The notes: generated from the sequence alone by a model not told the origin. A stretch of 64,000 nucleotides of DNA from Mycolicibacterium sp. S2-37 (GCF_017352375.1 NZ_JAFEVR010000004.1:1302001-1366000), one strand, 5' to 3'; positions 15,977 through 24,798 are shown, counted from the stretch's first letter. Numbers and translations are program-made.

Positions 15977-16902
15977 ACCGGCTCCCGGTGCAGCGAATCC
16001 ACCGCGTCCAGGACGTCGGCCACGCCGATGCACAACAGCCCGGGGTGCGGTTCGCCGGCGTGCGGATCGCCGCTCTGTCCGTTCCACAGCACGGTGTGCG
16101 GCCCCGGCAGGCGGGGACCCCAGCGGCTCGGCGGGGTGGGCCCGAACAGCACGATCGACGGGGCTCCGGTGGCGGTGGCGATGTGTGCGATCCCGGTGTC
16201 ACCACAGATGAGCAGGGCACATTCGGCGACGAGCGCGACCAGCTCAATCAGTCCGAGTCGTCCCGCGAGCACGGCGGTGTCGGGCAGCCCCGCCTGCCCG
16301 GCGACGGACTGCGCGAGCGCGGCCTCCTCGGCGCTGCCGGTGACGACGACGTCGTGGCCGGCCTCGCGGAGTGCGACGGCGACCGCCGCGAAGCGGTCGG
16401 CGGGCCACCGGCGGGCCTGCGACGCGGCTCCGGGATGGATGACCACCACGCCGGGCCGATCGGTGCCGGTCGACGGCACGATCCGCAGATCCTCGGGATC
16501 GCAGGCGATGTCGGCGCTCCCGAGCAGCGCACACCACCGATCGACCTCGTGGACGTCGGCGCGCCAGGGCGGCCCCGGTACAGCCGGATACGCGTCGTGG
16601 CGGTGGGTGAGCAGCGTTTCCGGTTGGACGGCAAGCAGATCGGCGATGCTTTCCGGTCCGCTGCCGTGCAGGTTCACCGCCAGCTTCGGCGGCGCATCCG
16701 GCGGTCGCAGCCGCCCGAGGCCCGCGGTCGGCCAGACGGTGTCGACGGCGCCGATGAGCATCGCCAGCTCGCCGAAGCGCTCCGGCGCGGCGAGCACGAT
16801 CTCGGCGTCCGGGAACGCCCGGCGCAGACCACGCAGGGCCGGCACCCCGGTCAACAGATCGCCCAGCCCCAGCGCGCGCAGCACCAGGACCGTGCCGGTC
16901 AC
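15973..16902 (-). CDS. Glycosyltransferase family 9 (heptosyltransferase-like), copy 1
   Basis: Protein of 309 residues with the GT-B fold of ADP-heptose:LPS heptosyltransferases. The N-terminus is VLVLRALGLGDLLTGVPALR, with a basic HPGAASQARRWP segment in the middle and the nucleotide-sugar site GDTGIAHIATATGAPS near 245. Because the same operon makes ADP-heptose, heptose transfer to a mycobacterial glycan or lipid acceptor is inferred. GTG start overlaps the SDR stop (GTGA). A second GT9 lies at 19581-20594; the two are only distantly alike. Confidence 0.85.
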   Translation of the reverse strand: MTGTVLVLRALGLGDLLTGVPALRGLRRAFPDAEIVLAAPERFGELAMLIGAVDTVWPTAGLGRLRPPDAPPKLAVNLHGSGPESIADLLAVQPETLLTHRHDAYPAVPGPPWRADVHEVDRWCALLGSADIACDPEDLRIVPSTGTDRPGVVVIHPGAASQARRWPADRFAAVAVALREAGHDVVVTGSAEEAALAQSVAGQAGLPDTAVLAGRLGLIELVALVAECALLICGDTGIAHIATATGAPSIVLFGPTPPSRWGPRLPGPHTVLWNGQSGDPHAGEPHPGLLCIGVADVLDAVDSLHREPV

Positions 16903-17603
16903 GGCCACGAGGATTCGGTCGGTGCGCACACCACCAGTTCGCGCACCTCGCTTCCGGCCGGCTGCGACAGCGCGAAAACGACGGTCTCCGCGACGTTCTC
17001 GGGCTGGTTGAGCTTGGCGTCCGGCGGCGGCTTGTACTGGTCGAGACGGTTGTCGAAGAACGCGGTGTGCATGCCGCCGGGGATGAGCGTGGTCACGCCC
17101 ACTTCCCCGGCCAGTTCGGCGGCCAACGCCCGGCTGAAGCCGACGACCCCGAATTTCGACGCGCAGTACGCGGTGGCGTCGCTGACGGCCTTGATGCCCA
17201 GAGTGGATGCGCAGGTGACGATCCGGCCTCCGGACGCCTTGAGATACGGCAGCGCCGAGCGCACCACTGCGGCGGTGCCCAGAAGGTTGACGTGGATGAC
17301 CCGCTCCCAGTCCTTGACCGCGACGTCGTCGAGCTTGCCGCACGCATCGGTTCCGGCGGCGGTGAACACCCCGTCGAGTCGACCGTCGACCTGCTCGGCC
17401 AGGGCGCGCACCGCCGCGTCGACCGCACCGGTGTCGGCTAGGTCGCACTGCGTGTACGCGATACCGGCGTCGAGTTCTGCGGGCAGCGGGTTGACATCGA
17501 GCACCAGCGGAGTCCCGCCGTGGGCGGTAACGGCTTTCACCGTCGCCAGGCCGAGCCCGGAGGCCCCACCGGTGATGAGCACGTTGCCGAGTCGGGTGGT
17601 CAT
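16899..17603 (-). CDS. Short-chain dehydrogenase/reductase of the glycan operon
   Basis: Classical SDR of 234 residues: TGGASGLGLA cofactor motif near residue 11, structural AGTDA in place of NNAG, catalytic Ser in CASTLG and the YCASK Tyr-Lys pair. It is translationally coupled on both sides (ATGA with hldE, GTGA with GT9), so it belongs to sugar metabolism here. It could be a sugar-nucleotide epimerase or reductase modifying the heptose, but classical SDRs of this length often act on small alcohols; no substrate can be assigned. Confidence 0.8.
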   Translation of the reverse strand: MTTRLGNVLITGGASGLGLATVKAVTAHGGTPLVLDVNPLPAELDAGIAYTQCDLADTGAVDAAVRALAEQVDGRLDGVFTAAGTDACGKLDDVAVKDWERVIHVNLLGTAAVVRSALPYLKASGGRIVTCASTLGIKAVSDATAYCASKFGVVGFSRALAAELAGEVGVTTLIPGGMHTAFFDNRLDQYKPPPDAKLNQPENVAETVVFALSQPAGSEVRELVVCAPTESSWP

Positions 17604-19018
17604 GGGAGAGCTCCTGTCGGTCGGGATCGCGCTGCGGCGATCAGGTTCGATGACGAATAGCCGGCGACGGTGGGCAGCAGCACCACCTCGCCGCCGTGCC
17701 GGCGCACCACACCGGCCTCGGGTAGGTCACTTTCGGCGTAGTCGCCGCCCTTGACCCAGATGTCGGGACGCAGCCGCTCCAGCGTCTGCTCCGGTGAGTG
17801 CTCGCCGAATATCACCACTGCGTCGACGCAGGCCAGCGCCGCCAACACCCGGGCGCGGTCCTCGGCGGCCATCACCGGTCTACTCGGGCCCTTCAGCGCA
17901 CGGACCGATTCGTCGGAGTTCAGCAGTACGACCAGTGCATCGCCGAGCTGACGAGCCTGGTGCAGCAGCCGCACGTGCCCGGTGTGCAGGAGGTCGAAGC
18001 AGCCGCCGGTGGCCACCAGCGTCCCACCGCGTCTGCGCAACCGGTCACGCACCGCCGCGACGTCGCCGGTCAGGGCTGCGGAGTGCTCACTCGCCCAGCG
18101 GTTGTCCACTCCGACGGCCTGCGACACCCCCACCGCGCCGCCGGTGTTGACGAATCGGCTGGCCGCCGACACCGCGGCGGTGACGGCGGCCACCGCGTCG
18201 TCGCCGGATCCGAACGCCTGCGTCGCGGCCACCGCGAACCGGTCGCCGGCCCCGCAGGTGTCGCGGCGCCCGGTGCCGGCTCCGGCGGCCGCGGGGACGG
18301 GGATGTGCACGCTACCCGCCTCGTCGGCCAGCACCGCTCCCCCGGCGCCGAGAGTCACGCAGACGGCATCGGCGCGCCAGCGCTGCCGCAGCCGTTCGGC
18401 CGAATGCGCCTCTCCGTCATCGTGCTCGGAGAGTCTCTCGGCTTCCGACTGATTGGGGGTGACCAGCCGGCAGCCCGGCGTCGGCGCGGCGCCGCGGGGA
18501 TGCGGATCCCACACCACCGGTGTCCGCGCGGCCACCGCCGTCAGCAGTTCACGGACCCCGGTGTGTGCGGTGACGCCGCGGCCGTAGTCGGCGACGCAGA
18601 TCGCCCGGGCCCCGTGGAACACGTCGGCGACTTCTCCCGGCAGCTCACCGTCCGCGGCGGTGCCGTCGCCGTGGTCGAGCCGCAGCATCGACTGTCCCCC
18701 GGCGCGGATCCTGGTCTTGCACACGGTAGCCCCGGCCAGCGGCAGACCGACGACGTGGACCCCGGCATCGGTCAGCAGCGCGGACAGTGCCCTGCCGTCG
18801 TCGTCGTCGGCCAGCGCGGTCACCAGTACGACGTCGTGGTCGATGCGGGCGGCCAGCACCGCGGCCAGACCGGCACCACCCGGTCGGTGCCAGACCCGCT
18901 CGGCGTCGACGACCGGCACCGGCGCCTCGGGGCTCAGCCGCGTCGCGCTGCCCTCGATGTCGACATCGAGCATCGAGTCGCCGACGATCACCAGTGGCCC
19001 CCGCTCGTCGTCAGCCAC
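17600..19018 (-). CDS. hldE: Bifunctional D-beta-D-heptose 7-phosphate kinase / 1-phosphate adenylyltransferase
   Basis: Protein of 472 residues with both HldE domains. The N-terminal PfkB-type kinase runs from GDSMLDVDIEG to the catalytic DTCGAGDRF near 250. The C-terminal nucleotidyltransferase has GCFDLLHTGHVRLL (HxGH) and WVKGGDY, followed by an SSSNLI motif. It phosphorylates heptose-7-phosphate at C1 and later adenylylates heptose-1-phosphate to ADP-D-glycero-beta-D-manno-heptose. Length equals that of Gram-negative HldE (about 475). The GTG start overlaps the gmhA stop by 8 bp. M. tuberculosis instead has separate genes thought to serve a GDP-heptose route, so this bifunctional beta-type enzyme is unusual in the genus. 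Confidence 0.92.
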   Translation of the reverse strand: MADDERGPLVIVGDSMLDVDIEGSATRLSPEAPVPVVDAERVWHRPGGAGLAAVLAARIDHDVVLVTALADDDDGRALSALLTDAGVHVVGLPLAGATVCKTRIRAGGQSMLRLDHGDGTAADGELPGEVADVFHGARAICVADYGRGVTAHTGVRELLTAVAARTPVVWDPHPRGAAPTPGCRLVTPNQSEAERLSEHDDGEAHSAERLRQRWRADAVCVTLGAGGAVLADEAGSVHIPVPAAAGAGTGRRDTCGAGDRFAVAATQAFGSGDDAVAAVTAAVSAASRFVNTGGAVGVSQAVGVDNRWASEHSAALTGDVAAVRDRLRRRGGTLVATGGCFDLLHTGHVRLLHQARQLGDALVVLLNSDESVRALKGPSRPVMAAEDRARVLAALACVDAVVIFGEHSPEQTLERLRPDIWVKGGDYAESDLPEAGVVRRHGGEVVLLPTVAGYSSSNLIAAARSRPTGALP

Positions 19019-19577
19019 GGGAGACCCCCAGCTCGTCATCGAGAGCGATGCACAGCGCATGCACGCACAACAGGTGGATCTCCTGCACGGTGGCCGTCGT
19101 GCCGGCCTCCACGCAGATGGCGTCGTCGCACATGGCCGCCAACGGATTCGGCGCCGGGCCGGTCAGCGCCCAGGACGTCATGGCCATCTCGTGGGCAGCC
19201 TTGACCGAGGCCAGCACGTTGGGACTGGTGCCGCTGGTCGACAGGGCGATCAGCACGTCGCCGGGTCGGCCGTGGGCGCGCACCCCGCGGGCGAACATCT
19301 CGTCGATGCCGTAGTCGTTGGCGATCGCGGTCAGTGCGGAGGTGTCAGCATGCAGGGAGATCGCCGACAGCGGCATCCGCTCGTCCTTGAACCTGCCGAC
19401 GAGTTCGGCGGTGAGGTGCTGGGCTTCGGCCGCACTGCCGCCGTTACCGCACGCCAGTATCCGGCCTCCGGAGGTCAGCACACCCGCCAGGTGTCTGCCC
19501 CACGCCGTCAGCCGCGGCGTCTCGTCGCCGATTCGCTCGAGCGCTTGCGCCAGTGCCGAGATGTGCGTCTCGATCAT
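19011..19577 (-). CDS. gmhA: Sedoheptulose-7-phosphate isomerase
   Basis: SIS-domain protein of 188 residues with GNGGSAAEAQH (44-54), STSGTSPN (113-120) and a C-terminal EIHLLCVHALC segment holding metal-ligand His/Glu as in GmhA. It converts sedoheptulose-7-phosphate to D-glycero-D-manno-heptose-7-phosphate, the first committed step toward ADP-heptose. It sits directly upstream of hldE. DiaA-like SIS proteins are the main alternative, but operon context favours GmhA. Confidence 0.92.
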   Translation of the reverse strand: MIETHISALAQALERIGDETPRLTAWGRHLAGVLTSGGRILACGNGGSAAEAQHLTAELVGRFKDERMPLSAISLHADTSALTAIANDYGIDEMFARGVRAHGRPGDVLIALSTSGTSPNVLASVKAAHEMAMTSWALTGPAPNPLAAMCDDAICVEAGTTATVQEIHLLCVHALCIALDDELGVSRG

Positions 19578-19580
19578 GGT

Positions 19581-20594
19581 CTACCTCCGAATCTCTTCGA
19601 TAGCGGCCAGCAGTTCGGCGTCGGTGATGCCGTCCAGACACGGATGGCCCGGGACCGGGCACGTCCGGGCTCGGGTGAGCCTGCAGGCGGCGTTCTGATC
19701 GCCCAGCCGAATCACGCTGCGGCCGTAGGGACTCCATTGGGAAGCGGGCACGACGGGCGCGAAGAGCGACACCACCGGGGCACCGACCGCCGCGGCGAGG
19801 TGGGCGGGGCCGGTATTGGGCACCACCACCGCCCGCGCGCCCTCGTACAGAGCGGCCAGTGCCGGCAGGTCGGTACGCCCGCCCAAGTCCAGCGCCACGT
19901 CGCCGGCCACTGCCGCGGTGAGGTCCCGCTCCCCCGCGTCGCCGGTGACGACGACCCGGTGGCCGGCCGCGGTGAGCGCAGCCACCATGTCCGCGCTGCG
20001 CTCGGCGGTGGGCCGGCGTGCGGGGACCGCCGCGCCGGGGTGGAACACCACGTACGGCGCGGCGCCGATCAGTGCGGCGACGTCGCCGGGCAGTGGTGGC
20101 GCCGGGCGCACCCGCAGTGATCCGTCGTCACCGGCCGGGAGGTCGCAGCCGCCGGCGCGGGCCAGCGACAGGGCCCGTTCGGGTTCGGGCACACCGGGTT
20201 CGACGTGGTGGCGCAGGTTCAGCAGCGTCCCCGGATAGTCCTCGCAGATCGCTCCCACCCACGGCACCGACGCCATCCGAAAGATCAGCGCGAGCGGCAG
20301 CGGGGATTGGTGGAAGGAGGTGAAGATGAACGCCCGGTCGGGCCGGATGTCGCGGAGCTGCTTGACGAGGTCGTCGACGTGACCCGCGGTGAGCTCGGGG
20401 GAGTCGAAATCGACCCACGGTGCCTGCCATTCGATGATCTCGTCGACGCCCGGCAGCAGGTCGGCGGCGGCCCGCCCGCGGGGTCCGGCCAGAAAGGTCA
20501 CCTCGTCGTGTGCCGCGGCGACCGCACGCACCGCCGGACCGGTGATCAGCACGTCACCCGCGCTGTCCAGCCTCGCCACCAAAGCCCCGCTCAT
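19581..20594 (-). CDS. Glycosyltransferase family 9 (heptosyltransferase-like), copy 2
   Basis: Protein of 337 residues: N-terminal ALVARLDSAGDVLITGPAVR, central VVFHPGAAVPARRP and C-terminal VVPNTGPAHLAAAVGAPVV, matching the ADP-heptose:heptosyltransferase fold. Together with copy 1 it suggests two successive heptose additions or two acceptors. The ATG at 20592-20594 follows a GAGGAGAAGG ribosome-binding site; a TTG eight codons upstream is disfavoured. It is 3 bp from gmhA. Confidence 0.85.
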   Translation of the reverse strand: MSGALVARLDSAGDVLITGPAVRAVAAAHDEVTFLAGPRGRAAADLLPGVDEIIEWQAPWVDFDSPELTAGHVDDLVKQLRDIRPDRAFIFTSFHQSPLPLALIFRMASVPWVGAICEDYPGTLLNLRHHVEPGVPEPERALSLARAGGCDLPAGDDGSLRVRPAPPLPGDVAALIGAAPYVVFHPGAAVPARRPTAERSADMVAALTAAGHRVVVTGDAGERDLTAAVAGDVALDLGGRTDLPALAALYEGARAVVVPNTGPAHLAAAVGAPVVSLFAPVVPASQWSPYGRSVIRLGDQNAACRLTRARTCPVPGHPCLDGITDAELLAAIEEIRR

Positions 20595-20622
20595 CGGCGC
20601 CTTCTCCTCTTCGCGCAAGCGC

Positions 20623-22128
20623 TCATCGGCAGTCCCCGAGCACGAACCCCACCGCCTCCTCGAGCGTGTCGGCCACCCGTGCGCGCTCGCGTGCCTGCGA
20701 TACCTCTTGGGGCAGAGTACGTTTCGTCGGCACCAGGATGGCGCTCGCGCCGGCCGACAGCGCTGCCTGCACGTCGCCGCCGGTGTCGCCGATCAGGACA
20801 CAGCGATCAGGCGGCACGCCGAGCGCCTCGGCCGCGGCCTGAACCATTCCAGGCGCGGGCTTGCGGCAGCTGCAGCCGTCGTCGACATCGTGCAGGCAGA
20901 CCTGCCAGGAGTCGAACGGCCCGAGTTCGGCGTCCACCCGTGCGTTCACCGCTGCGAGCTGTTCGTCGGTGATCAGGCCTTTCGCGACACCGGACTGATT
21001 GGTCACGACAGCCAGCAGCAGCCCGCGTTTACGCAACCGGGTCAGCGCCTCGATCGCGCCCGGCATCGGCCGCACCCCGGCCGGATCGTTCAGATAGGGC
21101 GAGTCCACGATGATCGTGTCGTCGCGGTCGAGCAACACCGCGAGCGGCGGATCACGGCGGGCGGCGCGGAATGTCCATTCGCCGTGAAGCCGGTGGTACA
21201 CCGCCGCCGGCGGGATCAGGACGCTGGTGAGGAGCATGCGTCCCGCCTCCGCCGGCGTCTGCGGTCCGGCCAGGAAGCGGCGGGCGGTGAACTCCACGGT
21301 CAGCGCCGCCCAGAGCCCGGCCGCCCCGGCTGCGGTGCGCCGCCGGCCGGCCACACCCGACACCGCCGCAGTGACCGCAGCGGCCGCGGTCACCGCGTGG
21401 GCGGGCAGCCGGCCACGCCCTTCGCCGACGGCGGCGCGCCAGCCTCGGCCGAATTTGCGACGCAGCAGCGCATTGTCCCGGTTGCCGATCTGCGCCCGCA
21501 CGCTGCTCATCACCGATGCCGGCGCGACGGGGTGAGTCGACCGACGCGTGCCCGAGATGATCGTGTGGCCCCGCAACGTGATCCGCAGCGCGATGTCGGA
21601 GTCCTCGCGGTAGGCCCGTGGGAACCGTTCGTCGAAGCCGCCGACCTCGATCAGGGCCGCGCGCCGGTAGGCCATGTCCGCGGTGATCCACCGGGCGTCG
21701 GCGAGGCGCTGGGTGCGCTTCTCGTCGTCGGTCGCGCGCCGCCCGGGGGCGGTGGGCACCTCGAGGACCGCCTGGGATCCCGCTGCTCCCCCGGCCTCGG
21801 CGACGGCGAGGTCGTCGGCCAGCCGGTTACGCCAGTGCGGCTGCGGGTGGACGTCGTCGTCGACGAACACCACCCAGCGGGTGGTCGTGGCGCGCCAGCC
21901 CGCATTGCGGGCGGCGGCGGGTCCGCGGCCACCGCTGCGCAGCACGGTGACCGGCAGCGGTTCGTCGGTCACCAGGGGCGGGGTGGGTTGAGCGCGGTCG
22001 TCGACGACGAGGACGGCGGCGGGTTTCGGTCCGTCCTGGGCTGCGATCTCGGCGAGCAACCGGTGTACCGACGGCCGTCCGATCGTCGGGATGACGATGG
22101 TGTAGTCGGGGGTCGGGGTTTCGCTCAC
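20623..22128 (-). CDS. Fusion of GT2 glycosyltransferase and heptose-1,7-bisphosphate phosphatase (GmhB)
   Basis: Chimeric protein of 501 residues. Residues 8-210 form a family-2 glycosyltransferase with FVDDD (89-92) and the REDSD acidic motif (174-178). Residues about 325-500 form a HAD phosphatase of the GmhB type: nucleophile LDRDDT (333-338), TNQSG (376-380), the zinc-site CLHDVDDGCSC (Cys411, His413, Cys419, Cys421) and GDTGGD (447-452). GmhB removes the 7-phosphate of heptose-1,7-bisphosphate, the one ADP-heptose step not supplied by HldE or GmhA. GTG start overlaps the carbamoyltransferase stop. Fusion to a transferase is uncommon and suggests coupling of heptose supply and use. Confidence 0.88.
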   Translation of the reverse strand: MSETPTPDYTIVIPTIGRPSVHRLLAEIAAQDGPKPAAVLVVDDRAQPTPPLVTDEPLPVTVLRSGGRGPAAARNAGWRATTTRWVVFVDDDVHPQPHWRNRLADDLAVAEAGGAAGSQAVLEVPTAPGRRATDDEKRTQRLADARWITADMAYRRAALIEVGGFDERFPRAYREDSDIALRITLRGHTIISGTRRSTHPVAPASVMSSVRAQIGNRDNALLRRKFGRGWRAAVGEGRGRLPAHAVTAAAAVTAAVSGVAGRRRTAAGAAGLWAALTVEFTARRFLAGPQTPAEAGRMLLTSVLIPPAAVYHRLHGEWTFRAARRDPPLAVLLDRDDTIIVDSPYLNDPAGVRPMPGAIEALTRLRKRGLLLAVVTNQSGVAKGLITDEQLAAVNARVDAELGPFDSWQVCLHDVDDGCSCRKPAPGMVQAAAEALGVPPDRCVLIGDTGGDVQAALSAGASAILVPTKRTLPQEVSQARERARVADTLEEAVGFVLGDCR

Positions 22129-23780
22129 CCGGGCCTCCGAACGAGGAACGGACCGATCGCGAGCACATCGATCGGGCTGCTTCCGAAACACTCGAGCGCA
22201 TCGCGCGGGCTGTCGACCATCGGCCGCCCCGCGGTGTTGAAGCTGGTGTTGACGACCACCGGAACCCCGGTCTTCTCGGCGAACCGGCTGATGGTGGCAT
22301 GCAGCAGCGGCTGGTCGTCGTGAACGGTCTGAATGCGCGCGGTGCCGTCGACGTGGGTGACGGCGGGAATCCGTGACCGCCACTGCTCGGCGACCTCGTG
22401 GACGAACAGCATGTAGGGGCTGGGGATGGGCCCACCGGAGAAGATCTCGGCCGCCCGCTCCGCGAGCACCATCGGCGCCACCGGCCGGAACTGCTCGCGG
22501 CCCTTGACCGTGTTGAGCCGCTCGAGGTTCTCGACGCGACGCGGGTCGGCCAGCAGCGACCGGTTGCCCAGCGCACGCGGACCGAACTCCGAGCGACCCT
22601 GGAACCACCCGATCAGCTTGTCGTCGGCCAGCGCGTCGCCGACCGCGGCGGCGAAATCGGTGGGCCGTTCGAACACCACCGCCGCCTCCGTCAGCGCCGC
22701 CTCGATCTCGTCGTCGGACCATCCGCGGCCCAGGGCCGCCGACGGCATGGGGGTGATCGGTTCACCGGCTTCGCCGGCCAGCGAGAGCGCGGCGCCCAGC
22801 GCGGTGCCGGAGTCGCCCGCCGCCGGCTGAATCCACACCCTGTCGAATCCGCCGCGGGCGAAGATCTTCGAGTTGGCTACGCAGTTCAGCGCGACGCCCC
22901 CGGCGAGACAGAGGCTTTCGGTATCGGTTCGGCTGCGCAACCAATCGACCAGGTCGAGCAGTACCTCCTCGACCACCTGCTGCACGCTGCACGCCAGATC
23001 GGCGTGTTCGGGGTCCGGCCGGTCGAGCGCGTGACCCTTGCCGGCCCCCGCCTGTCGGCGGGGCGTGAACGACTCCCAGTCGACGGGCTCGGTGCGGAAG
23101 CCGCCATCGCCGGTGGCGTACACCAGTTCGCGCAATCGCTCGGCGAACCGCGGGGCCCCGTAGGACGCCATCGCCATCACCTTGTACTCGTCACTGGACC
23201 TGGCGAAGCCGAGGTGTTCGGTCAGCTCCTCGTAGAACAACCCGAGGGAATGCGGAAGTGATTGGGTGGCAAGCACGTCGAGCTTGTGGTCGTGGTAGGA
23301 GCCCGCCAGCATCGACGCCCGCTCGCCGCGGCCGTCGACGACGAGTACGGCGCAGTCCGGGTGCGGCGAGGCCAGCGCGCTGGACGCCGCGTGCGCCACG
23401 TGGTGGCGCACATGCCGCACGATGCCGGGGTCGAGACCGGGCAGCGCGGACTGCAGGAAGCGGGGCGCCCGCTCGGCATAGAGCGTTCGGAGGTACTCCC
23501 AATCCCGGTCAAGGCCGGCCATGCCCTCGGTGGACTCGTCCATCAGACGCGGGTCGTAGGAGTAGCCGACCGCGTCCAGGTCGGCCGGAGTCAACCCCGC
23601 CTGCTCAAGGCACCAGCGCGCCGACTGCACCGGGAGCTCCCAGGTCGAGAACGGGACGGCCTGCTTGCCGTGCTTGCGACGGGAGAACCGCTCCTCTTCG
23701 GCGGCTGCCACGATCTGCCCGTCGACCACCAGCGCGGCGGCGGGATCGTGGAACACGGCGTTGATTCCCAGAATGCGCAT
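22125..23780 (-). CDS. Carbamoyltransferase (NodU/CmcH family)
   Basis: Protein of 551 residues. The N-terminal Kae1-like domain starts MRILGINAVFHDPAAAL and has HVRHHVAHAASS, the conserved metal-binding His stretch. The C-terminal carbamoyl-transfer domain contains GRSEFGPRALGNRS and VNTSFNTAGRP. These enzymes use carbamoyl phosphate and ATP to O-carbamoylate sugars (NodU, nodulation factors) or antibiotics (CmcH, TobZ). Placed between a sugar-nucleotide epimerase and the heptose genes, it probably carbamoylates a sugar of this glycan. The start at 23780 removes an unconserved 80-residue extension. Confidence 0.9.
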   Translation of the reverse strand: MRILGINAVFHDPAAALVVDGQIVAAAEEERFSRRKHGKQAVPFSTWELPVQSARWCLEQAGLTPADLDAVGYSYDPRLMDESTEGMAGLDRDWEYLRTLYAERAPRFLQSALPGLDPGIVRHVRHHVAHAASSALASPHPDCAVLVVDGRGERASMLAGSYHDHKLDVLATQSLPHSLGLFYEELTEHLGFARSSDEYKVMAMASYGAPRFAERLRELVYATGDGGFRTEPVDWESFTPRRQAGAGKGHALDRPDPEHADLACSVQQVVEEVLLDLVDWLRSRTDTESLCLAGGVALNCVANSKIFARGGFDRVWIQPAAGDSGTALGAALSLAGEAGEPITPMPSAALGRGWSDDEIEAALTEAAVVFERPTDFAAAVGDALADDKLIGWFQGRSEFGPRALGNRSLLADPRRVENLERLNTVKGREQFRPVAPMVLAERAAEIFSGGPIPSPYMLFVHEVAEQWRSRIPAVTHVDGTARIQTVHDDQPLLHATISRFAEKTGVPVVVNTSFNTAGRPMVDSPRDALECFGSSPIDVLAIGPFLVRRPG

Positions 23781-23787
23781 CGGTTTC

Positions 23788-24798
23788 CTAGGTGCTCGTC
23801 TGTGCTTGCAGGGCAACGTGATTCGGCTCTCCGTCGACACGTCGCAGGGATGTCTGGTTGCGGAACCACTCGACGGTGCGGGCGAGACCTTCGCGGTAGG
23901 GCATCCGGGGCTGCCAGCCCAGTTCCTCCCGGGCGACGGTGATGTCGGGGCACCGCCGCTGCGGATCGTCCTGGACCGCAGGCAGGTACCGGATCGGTGA
24001 ATCGGCACCTGCGAGATCACGGATCAACTCGGCGATGTGCACCACCGTCACCTCATGGGGGTTGCCGATGTTGACCGGTCCAGCGTGACCGGAGCGGGCC
24101 AGCGCGAGCAGGCCCTCGACCGTGTCGTCGACGTAGCACAGTGACCGGGTTTGGCGGCCCGACCCCGTCACGGTGAGGGGCTCACCGGCCAGTGCCTGCC
24201 GGCAGAAAGTCGGCACCATCCGGCCGTCGTCGGCGCGCATCCGGGCACCGTAGGTGTTGAAGATGCGGGCCACGGCCACGTCGGCATCGCGGCCCCGCCG
24301 GTAGGCGAACGTGAGCGCCTCGGCGAACCGCTTCGCCTCGTCATAGACGCTCCGCGGCCCGATCGGATTGACATTCCCCCAATAGCTTTCGGGCTGCGGG
24401 TGTTCCAGCGGATCCCCGTAGACCTCGCTGGTGGAGGCGAGCAGCAGCCGCGCACCGCTGCGTTCGGCGAAGTCGAGCGCATTCGCGGTGCCCATCGCGC
24501 CGGTCCGCAGGGTGTGGACCGGCAGCCGCATATAGTCCACCGGGGAGGCCGGAGAGGCCAAGTGGAAGACCGTGTCGATACGCGGCGTCGACGGGATCGC
24601 AGTGAGCGGTTCGACGATGTCATGGCGGATGAACCGGTAGCCCGGCCGATCACGAAGCAGATTCTCCGCACCGGGCGCGCTGGTCGACAGGTCGTCGATA
24701 CAGATCACCTCGGCGCCGTCGGCGAGCAACCGCTCGCAGAGATGTCCTCCGACGAATCCGCCACCACCCAGGACCAGGGCTCGATCGACCTCATGCAT
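23788..24798 (-). CDS. NAD-dependent epimerase/dehydratase, UDP-xylose synthase-like
   Basis: Extended SDR of 336 residues: LVLGGGGFVGGHL cofactor motif, HLASPASPVDY, a Ser/Thr in LLASTSEVYGDP, and the catalytic SVYDEAKR (YxxxK). The combination ASPASP, TSEVYGDP and YDEAKR is characteristic of UDP-glucuronate decarboxylases (UDP-xylose synthase). The UDP-glucose dehydrogenase at the end of the same operon would supply UDP-glucuronate. It is the probable first gene of the tight leftward operon; the 73-bp gap to the divergent GT2 holds a SigF-type promoter directed the other way. A dTDP-sugar dehydratase is a less likely alternative. Confidence 0.85.
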   Translation of the reverse strand: MHEVDRALVLGGGGFVGGHLCERLLADGAEVICIDDLSTSAPGAENLLRDRPGYRFIRHDIVEPLTAIPSTPRIDTVFHLASPASPVDYMRLPVHTLRTGAMGTANALDFAERSGARLLLASTSEVYGDPLEHPQPESYWGNVNPIGPRSVYDEAKRFAEALTFAYRRGRDADVAVARIFNTYGARMRADDGRMVPTFCRQALAGEPLTVTGSGRQTRSLCYVDDTVEGLLALARSGHAGPVNIGNPHEVTVVHIAELIRDLAGADSPIRYLPAVQDDPQRRCPDITVAREELGWQPRMPYREGLARTVEWFRNQTSLRRVDGEPNHVALQAQTST

